From assembly GCA_022770365.1 (NCBI GenBank), contig JALEHU010000099.1, positions 21,199-85,198 of the forward strand: a DNA stretch of 64,000 nucleotides, written 5' to 3'. The notes under the pieces were generated by a model that was given only the letters and a program-made list of their open reading frames with translations, was not told where the DNA came from and did no database searches. This document shows positions 52,286 to 61,133 of the stretch, piece after piece; the stretch's first letter is position 1, and each line of letters opens with the position of its first letter. A program made the translations under genes and the position numbers. Source of the stretch: Blautia sp. Lineage in GTDB: Bacteria; Bacillota; Clostridia; Lachnospirales; Lachnospiraceae.

Positions 52286-53296
52286 TCAGTTCTCCTGCTT
52301 CCTGCTGCTGTCTTCGGTTATTACATTCAGATCCACGGTATAATAAGAATTGGCCCTGCCCACTTCCCAGTATTCTGTAAGGGCTTCAATACTGTATGTA
52401 CCGATCTGTTCCACATCCATACTGATCGTTACAGGGATCAGGCCCTTGCCGACAGCATCCATGATTGTTCTGGATGTATAATAACCGATAATTTTGACTT
52501 CACCTACCATATTATAATCAATCATGGCCTGATAGGCACATTCCGTCGTCACTTCGTCCAGACATACCAGGATCTGCGGCGGTCCTTCCTCGGACTGAAA
52601 AATGCTTCTGATCACTTCTTCCGTATCAAACTGGCTCTGAGACATGATGTTCTCAGACTGTATTTTTATTCTGTGATTCTGTCCGGCATTTTCCACTGCG
52701 CTGTTGATCTGTGCGTAAAGCTGATTCTGTCCCAGTTCCTGCACCCTGTTCAACAGGATCAGGATGCTTCTGGTATCAGAATCCACCAGTTTCGCCACTT
52801 CAGCTCCATAAGCCTGCCCAAGCTGATAATCATTAATTCCCACAAATGACTGACGAAGACTCTTCGGTGCATCATTTACGATCGTGACCACGGGTATTCC
52901 TTTATTAACAGCTTCATCGATTTTTTCCTGAAGTCCCTCTTCACCGTTATATTCCAGAATAATCCCATCCACCTGTGCGGCAATGCACATGTCCATATAG
53001 TCAGCTTTTGAATAATCCTCCGCACTTTCGATACCTTTCATTTCCAGAATTGCATCATGCTGAAGTGCTTTCTCTCTGGTATTCTCATAAACCGCATTCC
53101 AGAATGTCAGATTCCGGCTGTCTACAATCATTTCATAATGATACTGATATTCCTGATTAGTTTCTTCCGATGTCACTCCCGCATCCTCCATGATTCTTTT
53201 ATAATAAGTAATCATGATAAAAATAAACATGGCTGCGATGAGCAGTGACAGAATCATCAGACAAACCTCTTTGTCGATCCGCTTACTGCTTTTCAT
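52286..53296 (-). CDS. Membrane-anchored sugar-binding sensor protein
   Basis: From the ATG at 53296 (GGAGGATAATATC upstream) the product has 336 residues. An uncleaved N-terminal helix (about 14-34) anchors a periplasmic-binding domain of the RbsB/LacI type (FWNAVYENTREKALQHDAILEM, VDGIILEYNGEEGLQEKIDEAVNKGIPVVTIVND, GINDYQLGQAYGAEVAKLV). It is the first gene of the sensory operon and ends 1 nt before the kinase start. The order anchored binding protein, kinase, regulator mirrors XylFII-LytS-type sugar sensing. The ligand is unknown. Confidence 0.85.
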   Translation of the reverse strand: MKSSKRIDKEVCLMILSLLIAAMFIFIMITYYKRIMEDAGVTSEETNQEYQYHYEMIVDSRNLTFWNAVYENTREKALQHDAILEMKGIESAEDYSKADYMDMCIAAQVDGIILEYNGEEGLQEKIDEAVNKGIPVVTIVNDAPKSLRQSFVGINDYQLGQAYGAEVAKLVDSDTRSILILLNRVQELGQNQLYAQINSAVENAGQNHRIKIQSENIMSQSQFDTEEVIRSIFQSEEGPPQILVCLDEVTTECAYQAMIDYNMVGEVKIIGYYTSRTIMDAVGKGLIPVTISMDVEQIGTYSIEALTEYWEVGRANSYYTVDLNVITEDSSRKQEN

Positions 53297-53376
53297 GATA
53301 TTATCCTCCAACATCATTATTATATCAGAGACCCTTCATAACTCAATAAAATTTTTACTCAGAATCTATTTTCAAA

Positions 53377-53405
53377 TTGCTTTTTATGCACTATTTCGCT
53401 ATACT
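53377..53405 (+). promoter_or_regulatory. Promoter of the yesL-yhcC-DUF4364 operon
   Basis: TTGCTT (53377-53382), a 17-nt spacer and TATACT (53400-53405) lie 48 nt ahead of the yesL start, which follows GAAAGGAAGTTACATT. Confidence 0.6.
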
Positions 53406-53453
53406 ATTATCTATACGCAGATACTACAGTAAATATAGAAAGGAAGTTACATT

Positions 53454-54149
53454 ATGGATCGTTTATTTAACATGGACAATAAATTTTTTGTATTTATGGG
53501 CAGAGTGGCAGACCTGATCATTCTGAATCTGCTATGTCTTCTCTGCTGCATTCCCATCGTAACTGCCGGAGCATCTATCACTGCAATGTTTTATGTAACA
53601 CTCAAAATGGTACGCAACGAAGAATCTTACATAGTAAAGAGCTTCTTCAAATCCTTCAAACAGAATTTCAAACAGGCAACGATCATTCATCTGATCATGC
53701 TGGTGACCGCCCTGCTGTTGTTCTTTGACCTTCGGATCGTAAATCAGCTGGAAGGAACAGTCGGTCAGGTACTGCATGTAATCTTCATCGCATTCATGCT
53801 TTTGTATCTGATGATCTTCCTTTATATTTATCCGGTTCTGTCCAAGTTTTATAACACTACCAGAAATACTTTTGTAAATTCATTCCTGATGGCCATCCGT
53901 CACCTTCCATATACGATACTGATGCTGGTCATTTCCGCAATCCCGGCGGCATTCCTGTTCATCCCGAATGCAGCTGTTTTCTCTTCGGTACTGATGTTGT
54001 TTATCCTGCTGGGATTCGCAACGGTTGCCTACTGCAATTCCTACTTCTTCGTTAAGATTTTTGACAACTACATTCCGAAAGAAGAAGAGACTCAGGAAGA
54101 CAATGTTCCGGAAGACAATATTCTGGAAGATCACGGGGAACAGGCATAA
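53454..54149 (+). CDS. yesL: YesL-type (DUF624) membrane protein
   Basis: The 231-residue protein has five to six helices. Its N-terminus MDRLFNMDNKFFVFMGRVADLIILNLLCLLCCIPIVTAGAS is the DUF624 signature. The tail is acidic (EEETQEDNVPEDNILEDHGEQA). YesL proteins occur next to YesMN kinases and carbohydrate ABC systems. Here one is divergent from the sensory operon, so a part in envelope-linked sugar sensing or uptake is likely but unproved. The stop overlaps the next start by one base. Confidence 0.88.
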   Translation: MDRLFNMDNKFFVFMGRVADLIILNLLCLLCCIPIVTAGASITAMFYVTLKMVRNEESYIVKSFFKSFKQNFKQATIIHLIMLVTALLLFFDLRIVNQLEGTVGQVLHVIFIAFMLLYLMIFLYIYPVLSKFYNTTRNTFVNSFLMAIRHLPYTILMLVISAIPAAFLFIPNAAVFSSVLMLFILLGFATVAYCNSYFFVKIFDNYIPKEEETQEDNVPEDNILEDHGEQA

Positions 54150-55120
54150 TGGAGCCGGTGTCCGAATATCATAAGGAAGTACCTGACCCGCCAAAGTGGA
54201 ACGAAAAACCTTACCATTCTCTGGATTTTATGCTTCGGGAACGCTTTGGCGAAAAAGTTTATAAAGTCACTTTAAACGGCGGTATGACCTGTCCAAACCG
54301 CGACGGCAAAATCGGCCGCAGAGGATGTATTTTCTGCAGCGCAGGTGGAAGCGGTGATTTCGCGGCTGATGCTTCTCTGTCCATTACGGAGCAGATCAAC
54401 AGCCAGATCGCACTGCTTGGCGCCAAACGCCCAATTCGTAAATATATCGCGTATTTTCAGGCGTACACAAATACCTATGCACCTGTTGACTATCTTGAGA
54501 AGATTTTCACAGAAGCGATCAGCCATCCTTCCATAGTGGCGCTCTCTGTCGGCACCAGGCCGGACTGTCTGGAGCCGGATGTTCTTGAACTCCTGGGCAC
54601 CCTCAACAGGCAGAAGCCGGTATGGGTGGAGCTTGGTCTGCAGACAATTCACGAGAAAACCGCCCGGTATATCCGGCGCGGTTATCCTCTCTCCTGCTTT
54701 GAACAGGCTGTAAAGGAACTTCGAGCAAGGCATCTGGATGTGATTGTTCACACGATTCTCGGACTTCCGGGAGAAACCAGGAATGACATTCTTTCCACCA
54801 TGGAATATCTGAATCATATGGACATTCAGGGAATCAAGCTCCAGCTTCTCCATGTACTTGCCGGAACGGATCTGGCTGAAGATTACGCCAGGGGTATCTT
54901 TCGTGTTCTCGGGCGGGAAGAATATCTTGATCTGCTGATCGACTGTCTGGAGCATCTGGATCCTTCCATTGTGATCCATCGTGTGACCGGTGACGGCCCC
55001 GGCAACCTGCTGATCGCACCGCTCTGGGCAAGCCGCAAGAGAGAAGTCTTAAACCTTCTTCACCACAATATGAAGGAACGCGGCAGTTTTCAGGGAAAAG
55101 CGCTCCGGAAAAGGAGGTAA
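54149..55120 (+). CDS. Radical SAM protein of the TIGR01212/YhcC family
   Basis: The 323-residue protein carries the iron-sulfur ligands C48, C60 and C63 (C-x11-C-x2-C in CPNRDGKIGRRGCIFC). This wider first spacing marks the TIGR01212 radical SAM family, as do GLQTIHEKTARYIRRGY and GLPGETRNDILSTMEYLN. It should cleave SAM to a 5'-deoxyadenosyl radical. The reaction is unknown, though relation to Elp3-like tRNA modification has been suggested for the group. It is translationally coupled to yesL. Confidence 0.9.
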   Translation: MEPVSEYHKEVPDPPKWNEKPYHSLDFMLRERFGEKVYKVTLNGGMTCPNRDGKIGRRGCIFCSAGGSGDFAADASLSITEQINSQIALLGAKRPIRKYIAYFQAYTNTYAPVDYLEKIFTEAISHPSIVALSVGTRPDCLEPDVLELLGTLNRQKPVWVELGLQTIHEKTARYIRRGYPLSCFEQAVKELRARHLDVIVHTILGLPGETRNDILSTMEYLNHMDIQGIKLQLLHVLAGTDLAEDYARGIFRVLGREEYLDLLIDCLEHLDPSIVIHRVTGDGPGNLLIAPLWASRKREVLNLLHHNMKERGSFQGKALRKRR

Positions 55121-55122
55121 TT

Positions 55123-55635
55123 ATGGCAACGCCATTCACAACTTACAAACTGATCGTACTATATATGCTGCAGAATTCGGAAAAGCCTCTGACCAATTCC
55201 CAGCTTTCCGAGTTTATTCTTGAAAAAGAATACACCAACTATTTTCATCTCCAGCAGGCCATATCCGAGCTGGTGGATGCCGGTCTTCTGGAAAAACAGA
55301 CGTTTTCCAATACGTCTTATTATCACACCACACCGGAAGGCAGAGATACTCTCAGCTACTTCGAAAATGATCTCTCTGCTGACATCCGTCAGGAGGTGCA
55401 GAGTTATCTTGTGGCGATCGGCCGTCAAAAGCCGGAACGTATTCTGACTCCGGCTGATTATTACGAAACACCTCAGGGTGGTTATGCAGTACGCTGTCAG
55501 CTGATTGAAAAAAACACTTCTCTTCTGGATTTAAGCATCTCCGCACCGAACAAAGAAGCGGCAAAAGCAATTGCCCGCAACTGGTCCAGAAAAAGTCAGG
55601 ATATTTATGCAGAAATAATGGAGGAACTTCTATGA
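55123..55635 (+). CDS. DUF4364 family protein
   Basis: The 170-residue protein has a winged-helix N-terminal half (residues 1-80; TTYKLIVLYMLQNSEKPLTNSQLSEFILEKEYTNYFHLQQAISELVDAGLLEK), as in the DUF4364 family of Clostridia, with a beta-rich remainder. It is a probable regulator of unknown target. The ATG follows AAAGGAGGTAATT two bases past the previous stop. Its stop codon lies in the loop of the terminator hairpin. Confidence 0.83.
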   Translation: MATPFTTYKLIVLYMLQNSEKPLTNSQLSEFILEKEYTNYFHLQQAISELVDAGLLEKQTFSNTSYYHTTPEGRDTLSYFENDLSADIRQEVQSYLVAIGRQKPERILTPADYYETPQGGYAVRCQLIEKNTSLLDLSISAPNKEAAKAIARNWSRKSQDIYAEIMEELL

Positions 55636-55651
55636 AGTTCCTCCATTTTTA
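55618..55651. terminator. Terminator overlapping the DUF4364 stop codon
   Basis: ATGGAGGAACTTC (55618-55630) and GAAGTTCCTCCAT (55634-55646) form a perfect 13-bp stem with a 3-nt loop, followed by TTTTTAA. The TGA stop (55633-55635) spans the loop end, so ribosomes finishing the gene would cover the stem. It also faces the convergent rarA gene. Confidence 0.85.
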
Positions 55652-56965
55652 ATATCCTTTGATCCGCTGCATATGTTCCTTCAGAGTTTTCTCATATCCC
55701 ATATCACTCAGTTCATAGAATTTTTCTCCTAGTATCTCTGTGGGAAGATATTGCTGTTCCACATAATGATTCGGGTAATTATGGGCATATTTATATCCGA
55801 TACCATGTCCAAGCTTCTCATGGCCGCCGTAATGAGCATCCTGCAGATGAGGCGGCACCGTTGTCCTTGTCTTCTTCACAGACTCCATCGCGGCAGAGAT
55901 GGCATTAACAGCGGCATTGCTCTTGGGAGCGCAGGCCATATAAGCGGCAGCCTGAGACAGTATGATCTGCGATTCGGGCATGCCTACCCGTTCCACTGCC
56001 TGAGCAGCTGCAGCAGCCACACAAAGCGCCTGTGGATCGGCATTGCCGATATCCTCGGATGCCAGAATCATAATACGCCTTGCGATAAACTTCACATCTT
56101 CACCTGCATACAGCATCTTCGCCAGATAATAGACTGCAGCATCCGGATCTGATCCGCGCATACTTTTAATGAATGCGGAGATAATATCGTAATGATTATC
56201 TCCCTGCTTGTCATAACGCACCACACGCTTCTGAATGCACTCAGAAGCAACATCCAGGGTAATATGGATCTTACCGTCCGAAGACTTGGGTGTGGTCAAA
56301 ATACCCAGCTCTATGGCGTTCAGAGCGCTTCTGGCGTCCCCTCCCGCCATATCGGACAGAAACTCCAGCGCATCCTCCTCAATCACTGCGCCATAACTTC
56401 CCATACCTTTTACACGGTCATTGACCGCCCTTAAGATCAGTTCCCGGATCTCCTCCTTCTCCAGTGCCTTCAGCTCAAAAATAATGGATCTGGAAAGAAG
56501 CGCTCCATTCACCTCAAAATACGGATTTTCCGTAGTGGCACCGATCAGAATAACGGTACCGTCCTCCACAAACGGAAGCAGATAATCCTGCTGTCCCTTA
56601 TTAAAACGATGGATCTCATCGATAAACAGGATGGTTTTCTTTCCATACATGCCCCGGTCATCCTGGGCCTGCTTTACCACCGCTTCCATATCCTTCTTAC
56701 CGGCTACCGTGGCATTGATCTGGGTAAAATTAGCGCTGGTGGTGTTGGCGATCACTTTAGCCAGTGTTGTCTTGCCGGTTCCCGGAGGTCCGTAAAAGAT
56801 AACCGATGTAAGTTTATCTGCCTTGATTGCCCGGTAAAGCAGTTTATCCTTCCCCACGATATGCTGCTGTCCCACTACCTCTTCAAGTGTTGTAGGCCTC
56901 AGACGGGACGCAAGAGGAGATTCTTTCTCCATTGTTTTTGATTTTGCATATTCGAATAAATCCAT
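55649..56965 (-). CDS. rarA: Replication-associated recombination protein RarA/MgsA
   Basis: From the ATG at 56965 (AGGAGATACAAAC upstream) the product has 438 residues. Residues 1-150 have the AAA+ core: FYGPPGTGKTTLAK, Walker B FIDEIHRFNKGQQDYLLP and sensor 1 IGATTENPYFEVN. A clamp-loader-like lid and a C-terminal tetramerisation domain (GSDPDAAVYYLAKMLYAGED, DAHYGGHEKLGHG) follow. RarA acts at stalled replication forks. Confidence 0.93.
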   Translation of the reverse strand: MDLFEYAKSKTMEKESPLASRLRPTTLEEVVGQQHIVGKDKLLYRAIKADKLTSVIFYGPPGTGKTTLAKVIANTTSANFTQINATVAGKKDMEAVVKQAQDDRGMYGKKTILFIDEIHRFNKGQQDYLLPFVEDGTVILIGATTENPYFEVNGALLSRSIIFELKALEKEEIRELILRAVNDRVKGMGSYGAVIEEDALEFLSDMAGGDARSALNAIELGILTTPKSSDGKIHITLDVASECIQKRVVRYDKQGDNHYDIISAFIKSMRGSDPDAAVYYLAKMLYAGEDVKFIARRIMILASEDIGNADPQALCVAAAAAQAVERVGMPESQIILSQAAAYMACAPKSNAAVNAISAAMESVKKTRTTVPPHLQDAHYGGHEKLGHGIGYKYAHNYPNHYVEQQYLPTEILGEKFYELSDMGYEKTLKEHMQRIKGY

Positions 56966-57088
56966 GTTTGTATCTCCTGTAAGTAATAATAGAATTCTGT
57001 TTCCGTACATTTGTTCTGTCTTTTTCCATTATAACCAGTAAGACATTAAAATTCAAGTATATTCCATCCTCTGTTATTCATTCAATGC

Positions 57089-57787
57089 TTATGTCACGAT
57101 CATCTGATCCACTGTCACAAATTCATACCCCTGTTCAAGAAGCATATCCACCGTTTTCAGTGCTGCATCCACCGAAGTCTGATATTCATCATGCATCAGA
57201 ATAATGGAACCGTCTTTTACTTTATTTTTTACTATTTTCAAAATAGAATTTACATTTTTACTCTTCCAGTCCAGAGTGTCCACATCCCAGAAAACAGGCA
57301 GCATCGTCACACAGAGTTCAAGATTTTCCTGCCACGCGCCAAATGGCGGCCGTATGTAGGAGGGATATACGCCCGTCACCTCATAAATCTCATTGTTGGT
57401 CTTCTGAATCTCCTCGCATGCCAGTTCCCGGGGGATTTTGTTCAGCTGTACATGATTGTATGTATGGTTGCCGATCAGATGTCCTTCCTCCTGCATCTGT
57501 CTGATCAGTCCTTCATTGCCGTCAATATTTTTTCCCATGATAAAAAAAGTGGCATGGACTCCTCTCTCCTTCAGGCCTTCCAGAAGTATCGGTGTATATT
57601 TTGCGCTGGGTCCGTCATCAAAAGTCAGCGCAACCTTCGGATGCTCCATGGAATTCTCCACAAGACGCAGCATTCCTTCTCCGGCTATGGCACGGGCTGC
57701 TGTGATCCTCGCTTCTTTACTGCGAAAAGGCACCGCCATAACCATTGCGGCCAAGACAATACCCAGAATCATTTTTCCTTTATTCAT
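57089..57787 (-). CDS. Polysaccharide deacetylase (NodB domain)
   Basis: The 232-residue protein has an N-terminal membrane anchor or signal (residues 5-20). A NodB domain follows: TFDDGP with D57 and D58, metal histidines H108 and H112 in GNHTYNH, the RPPFG motif (R146) and a final LMHD segment. The catalytic set is complete. It removes acetyl groups from peptidoglycan N-acetylglucosamine or another wall polymer, often giving lysozyme resistance. It lies behind the liv/cytidylate-kinase operon terminator. Confidence 0.9.
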   Translation of the reverse strand: MNKGKMILGIVLAAMVMAVPFRSKEARITAARAIAGEGMLRLVENSMEHPKVALTFDDGPSAKYTPILLEGLKERGVHATFFIMGKNIDGNEGLIRQMQEEGHLIGNHTYNHVQLNKIPRELACEEIQKTNNEIYEVTGVYPSYIRPPFGAWQENLELCVTMLPVFWDVDTLDWKSKNVNSILKIVKNKVKDGSIILMHDEYQTSVDAALKTVDMLLEQGYEFVTVDQMIVT

Positions 57788-57884
57788 ATCCGTTCATCCA
57801 AATCTTTCTTGCTTTTAGTATATGAGAAAACACGCTTTTATATCATAAAGGAAATCGGCGGAACGCTGCCCTTTGATGTAAAAA

Positions 57885-57919
57885 GCACCGGAACCCGCCT
57901 CCGCAGCAGATTCCGGCGC
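57885..57919 (-). terminator. Terminator of the liv operon
   Basis: GCACCGGAA (57885-57893) pairs with TTCCGGCGC (57911-57919), with one mismatch. T residues follow on the minus strand. It lies just past the cytidylate-kinase-like gene. Confidence 0.75.
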
Positions 57920-57924
57920 CTGAT

Positions 57925-58554
57925 TTATTTTGCAGCCAGTTCGTGATAAGCTTTTTCAATTTCAGCAATACAGCCTTCATAGCCAAGAACTCCGGTATCC
58001 AGATACAGATCATAGAATGACGGATCTGTCCAGTCATGACCGGTAAAGCGTTTGCAGTATTCTTTCTTGCGCTTATCATCCTTTTCCAGAAATCTTTCAA
58101 TTTCTCTCGTTGTCTTGCTCAGTTTCTTCGCGGACTCCTGCATACGGAATTCCCAGGATGCATGAACAAACACGCGGAGAACATTGGGATAATGTTCTTT
58201 ATCCAGAATAAAATTACCGCAGCGTCCAATAATCACGCAGGATTCCTTCACTGCAAGTTCCTTGATCGTTTTTGCCTGATAAGTAAACAAATTCTCATCA
58301 GAAGTGAAATCTTTACTCTGAGGAGGAATCAGTTCCCCTGTATAAACCCCGCTCTTTCCGAAAAGAGGTGGTCTGGCACTGGAATACTCATCTACACGGC
58401 CAAAAAGCCTCTCATGTATTCCGCTGTCTTCAGAAGCCAGACGGATAATATCCTTGTCGTAGTAGTGGATTCCAAGCTTTTTGGAAAGCATGCCGCCGAT
58501 GGTTCGCCCGCCGCTTCCATATTCACGTGCGATTGTGATGACAACATTCTCCAT
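57925..58554 (-). CDS. Cytidylate kinase-like family protein
   Basis: The 209-residue P-loop protein opens VVITIAREYGSGGRTIGGMLSKKLGIHYYDKDII, the Cytidylate_kin2 signature with Walker A GSGGRT. CVIIGRCGNFIL and HASWEFRM supply the second half of the nucleotide fold. It is not the housekeeping CMP kinase. The true substrate is unknown. It is 9 nt behind livF and shares the liv operon terminator. A link to amino-acid transport is not obvious and may be only a shared transcript. Confidence 0.87.
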   Translation of the reverse strand: MENVVITIAREYGSGGRTIGGMLSKKLGIHYYDKDIIRLASEDSGIHERLFGRVDEYSSARPPLFGKSGVYTGELIPPQSKDFTSDENLFTYQAKTIKELAVKESCVIIGRCGNFILDKEHYPNVLRVFVHASWEFRMQESAKKLSKTTREIERFLEKDDKRKKEYCKRFTGHDWTDPSFYDLYLDTGVLGYEGCIAEIEKAYHELAAK

Positions 58555-58563
58555 ATTTGCCTC

Positions 58564-59274
58564 CTATTCTCCCAGATATGCTTTCTGGACAGATTCATCA
58601 TGCAGAAGATCTTCCGCCTTGCCTGACAGAGAGATCCTGCCCGTTTCCAGAACGTAGGCTCTGTCTGCTATCGTAAGAGCTTTCTTCGCATTCTGTTCTA
58701 CCAGAAGAACCGTAGTTCCGCTTTCGCTTACTTTCTGAATGATATCAAAAATCTCATTTACAAAAATCGGGGACAGACCCATGGAAGGTTCATCCATAAC
58801 AATAATTCTCGGCTTACTCATAAGAGCACGGCCCATGGCAAGCATCTGCTGCTCACCGCCGGACAATGTACCGGCACGCTGGTTCTTACGTTCCTCAAGA
58901 CGCGGGAAACGTTTGTAAACATTAGCCAGACTTTCCGCAATCTCGTTTTTATCCTTGCGGGTATAGGCACCCATAATCAGATTTTCATATACACTCAGCT
59001 GGGCAAACACTCTTCGTCCTTCCGGTACATGGGCGATTCCCATCTGAACGATCTTGTGGGCCGGCACTTTCGTGATATCTTTTCCTTCAAAAATGATCGA
59101 ACCCTGTTTTGCCGGAATCAACCCGGTAAGTGTATGCAGAGTTGTTGTCTTTCCGGCACCGTTGGCACCGATCAGCGCAATGACCTCGCCCTGGTTGACT
59201 TCAAAGGAAATACCCTTCAATGCCTGAATCACGCCGTAATAAACGTGTAAATCTTTTACCTCTAACATTGCCAT
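58564..59274 (-). CDS. livF: Branched-chain amino-acid ABC importer, ATPase LivF
   Basis: The 236-residue ATPase has Walker A GANGAGKTT (residues about 34-42), signature LSGGEQQMLAMGRALM, Walker B IIVMDEPSMGLSP and switch VEQNAKKAL, all characteristic of LivF. It pairs with LivG. The order livK-livH-livM-livG-livF is complete here. Confidence 0.93.
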   Translation of the reverse strand: MAMLEVKDLHVYYGVIQALKGISFEVNQGEVIALIGANGAGKTTTLHTLTGLIPAKQGSIIFEGKDITKVPAHKIVQMGIAHVPEGRRVFAQLSVYENLIMGAYTRKDKNEIAESLANVYKRFPRLEERKNQRAGTLSGGEQQMLAMGRALMSKPRIIVMDEPSMGLSPIFVNEIFDIIQKVSESGTTVLLVEQNAKKALTIADRAYVLETGRISLSGKAEDLLHDESVQKAYLGE

Positions 59275-59288
59275 ATTTCCGTTTCCTC

Positions 59289-60047
59289 CTATTCACCCAG
59301 ATATGCAGTAACAACTGCCGGATCCTTGAGCACATCTGCAGTCTTTCCCTGTGCCAGGACCTGGCCGAAGTTCAGCACCGTAAGTTCTTCACAGATACCG
59401 CCTACCAGCTTCATATCATGTTCGATCAGAAGAATCGTCATGTCAAAATGATCTCTTACAAAACGAATGGTGTCCATCAGTTCCTGTGTCTCATTAGGGT
59501 TCATACCTGCTGCAGGCTCATCCAGAAGCAGAAGTTTCGGGTCTGTCGCAAGCGCTCTGGCAATTTCCAGTTTACGCTGCTTGCCGTATGGAAGATTGCC
59601 TGCCAGATAGTCTGCTTCTTTGTCCAGGTCAAATACCTTCAGAATTTCCATGGCACGTTCATTCATCTCTTTTTCCACTTTGTAATATTTCGGAAGTCTC
59701 AGAATTCCCGTAAGTGTAGAATATGGATGATGATTATGAAGACCGACCTTTACGTTGTCAAGAACCGGCATATCCTTAAAAAGGCGGATATTCTGGAAAG
59801 TTCTTGCGATTCCGGCCTTATTGATCTCAATAGTACTTTTGCCTGTGATATCTTCTCCATCCAGACGGATGATTCCTTCCACCGGCTTGTAAACACCGGT
59901 CAGAAGATTAAAAACAGTTGTCTTACCGGCACCGTTAGGTCCGATCAGTCCATAAAGCTGCCCTTTTTCGATGGTAATATTAAAACTATCAACTGCACGA
60001 AGGCCGCCGAACGAAATGGACAATGTATTTACATCAAGAATTGCCAT
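59289..60047 (-). CDS. livG: Branched-chain amino-acid ABC importer, ATPase LivG
   Basis: The 252-residue ATPase has Walker A GPNGAGKTT (residues about 35-43), the family block IARTFQNIRLFKDMPVLDNVKVGLH, LPYGKQRKLEIARAL as signature, Walker B LLLLDEPAAGMNP and IEHDMKLVGGIC. The product ends AYLGE like LivF. It begins 2 nt after the livM stop. Confidence 0.93.
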   Translation of the reverse strand: MAILDVNTLSISFGGLRAVDSFNITIEKGQLYGLIGPNGAGKTTVFNLLTGVYKPVEGIIRLDGEDITGKSTIEINKAGIARTFQNIRLFKDMPVLDNVKVGLHNHHPYSTLTGILRLPKYYKVEKEMNERAMEILKVFDLDKEADYLAGNLPYGKQRKLEIARALATDPKLLLLDEPAAGMNPNETQELMDTIRFVRDHFDMTILLIEHDMKLVGGICEELTVLNFGQVLAQGKTADVLKDPAVVTAYLGE

Positions 60048-60049
60048 AA

Positions 60050-61123
60050 TTAAGCCGCCTCCTTCTTTGGTCTTGTTCCTTTGATTTTTTCCATAACACG
60101 GCTTCTCCAGTTACGGGCAGCAGGTGCCCAGTTAAAGAGCATCATTGCAATCAGGGCGATCGCATAAATCAGCATACGGTAGGTAGAGAATCCGCGGAGC
60201 AGTTCCGGAAGCGCATAAAGGACAATCGTCGCGATAATAGAGCCGCGCAGATTACCGATACCGCCAAGAACCACATACACAAGAATCATAATTGACAGGT
60301 TGTAGTCAAATATAGAAACTTTCAGCATGGAAAGGTTATGTGCATAAAGCACGCCTGCCACACCGGCCAGCGCTGCTGAAACCGTAAATGCCAGCAATTT
60401 ATAGGAAGTTACATTGATTCCCACAGATTCTGCCGCAATACGATTGTCACGTGTGGACATGATCGCACGTCCGCTTCTGGAATGCACCAGGTTCTGTACA
60501 ACGAACAGCGTGATCAGAACCAGGATAATTCCGATCAGGAAAAAGTATGGCTTAATATCTTTGTAAAGAGTAGATGTACCGGAAATACCAAGTGCACCCT
60601 TCATAATCTGTTTGCCGCCGGTTTCCAGCTTCAGTCCTGCGGAGCTGGTTGACACATGAAGCCCTGTTGCATCAACGCCTACATATAACACATTGATCAG
60701 GTTCTTAATGATCTCGCCAAATGCCAGAGTTACAATCGCAAGATAATCACCGCGGAGTCTCAGTACCGGAATACCAATAAGGATACCGAATACGCCTGCT
60801 ACTGCGGCGCCGATCAGAACTGCCAGGATCAGTCTCGGAACAGAAGGCATAGAGTCTCCCACTACATTGGAAAACAGCGCACTGGAATAGGCACCTACAC
60901 ACATAAATCCTGCATGTCCCAGACTCAGTTCACCGGAAAATCCAACAACAAGGTTAAGAGAGACTGCAGCAATCGTATAAACGCAAAGAGGAACCAGAAG
61001 TCCTTTCAGCAGGTTGGACAGATTTCCTGTTGAGGAAAGAGTCTGAACCACTATAAAGATCACGATCACCATTGCATATGTAATCATGTTGTTCTTTGAT
61101 GTTTTATTCATATTTTTCTTCAT
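60050..61123 (-). CDS. livM: Branched-chain amino-acid ABC importer, permease LivM
   Basis: The product (357 residues from ATG 61123, AAGGTGG upstream; a GTG three codons earlier is an alternative) has about ten helices. LGHAGFMCVGAYSSAL, LRLRGDYLAIVTLAFGEI and GRAIMSTRDNRIAAESVGINVTSYKLLAFTVSAALAGVAGVLYA are LivM signatures. It forms the pore with LivH. Confidence 0.92.
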   Translation of the reverse strand: MKKNMNKTSKNNMITYAMVIVIFIVVQTLSSTGNLSNLLKGLLVPLCVYTIAAVSLNLVVGFSGELSLGHAGFMCVGAYSSALFSNVVGDSMPSVPRLILAVLIGAAVAGVFGILIGIPVLRLRGDYLAIVTLAFGEIIKNLINVLYVGVDATGLHVSTSSAGLKLETGGKQIMKGALGISGTSTLYKDIKPYFFLIGIILVLITLFVVQNLVHSRSGRAIMSTRDNRIAAESVGINVTSYKLLAFTVSAALAGVAGVLYAHNLSMLKVSIFDYNLSIMILVYVVLGGIGNLRGSIIATIVLYALPELLRGFSTYRMLIYAIALIAMMLFNWAPAARNWRSRVMEKIKGTRPKKEAA

Positions 61124-61133
61124 ACCGGCCACC

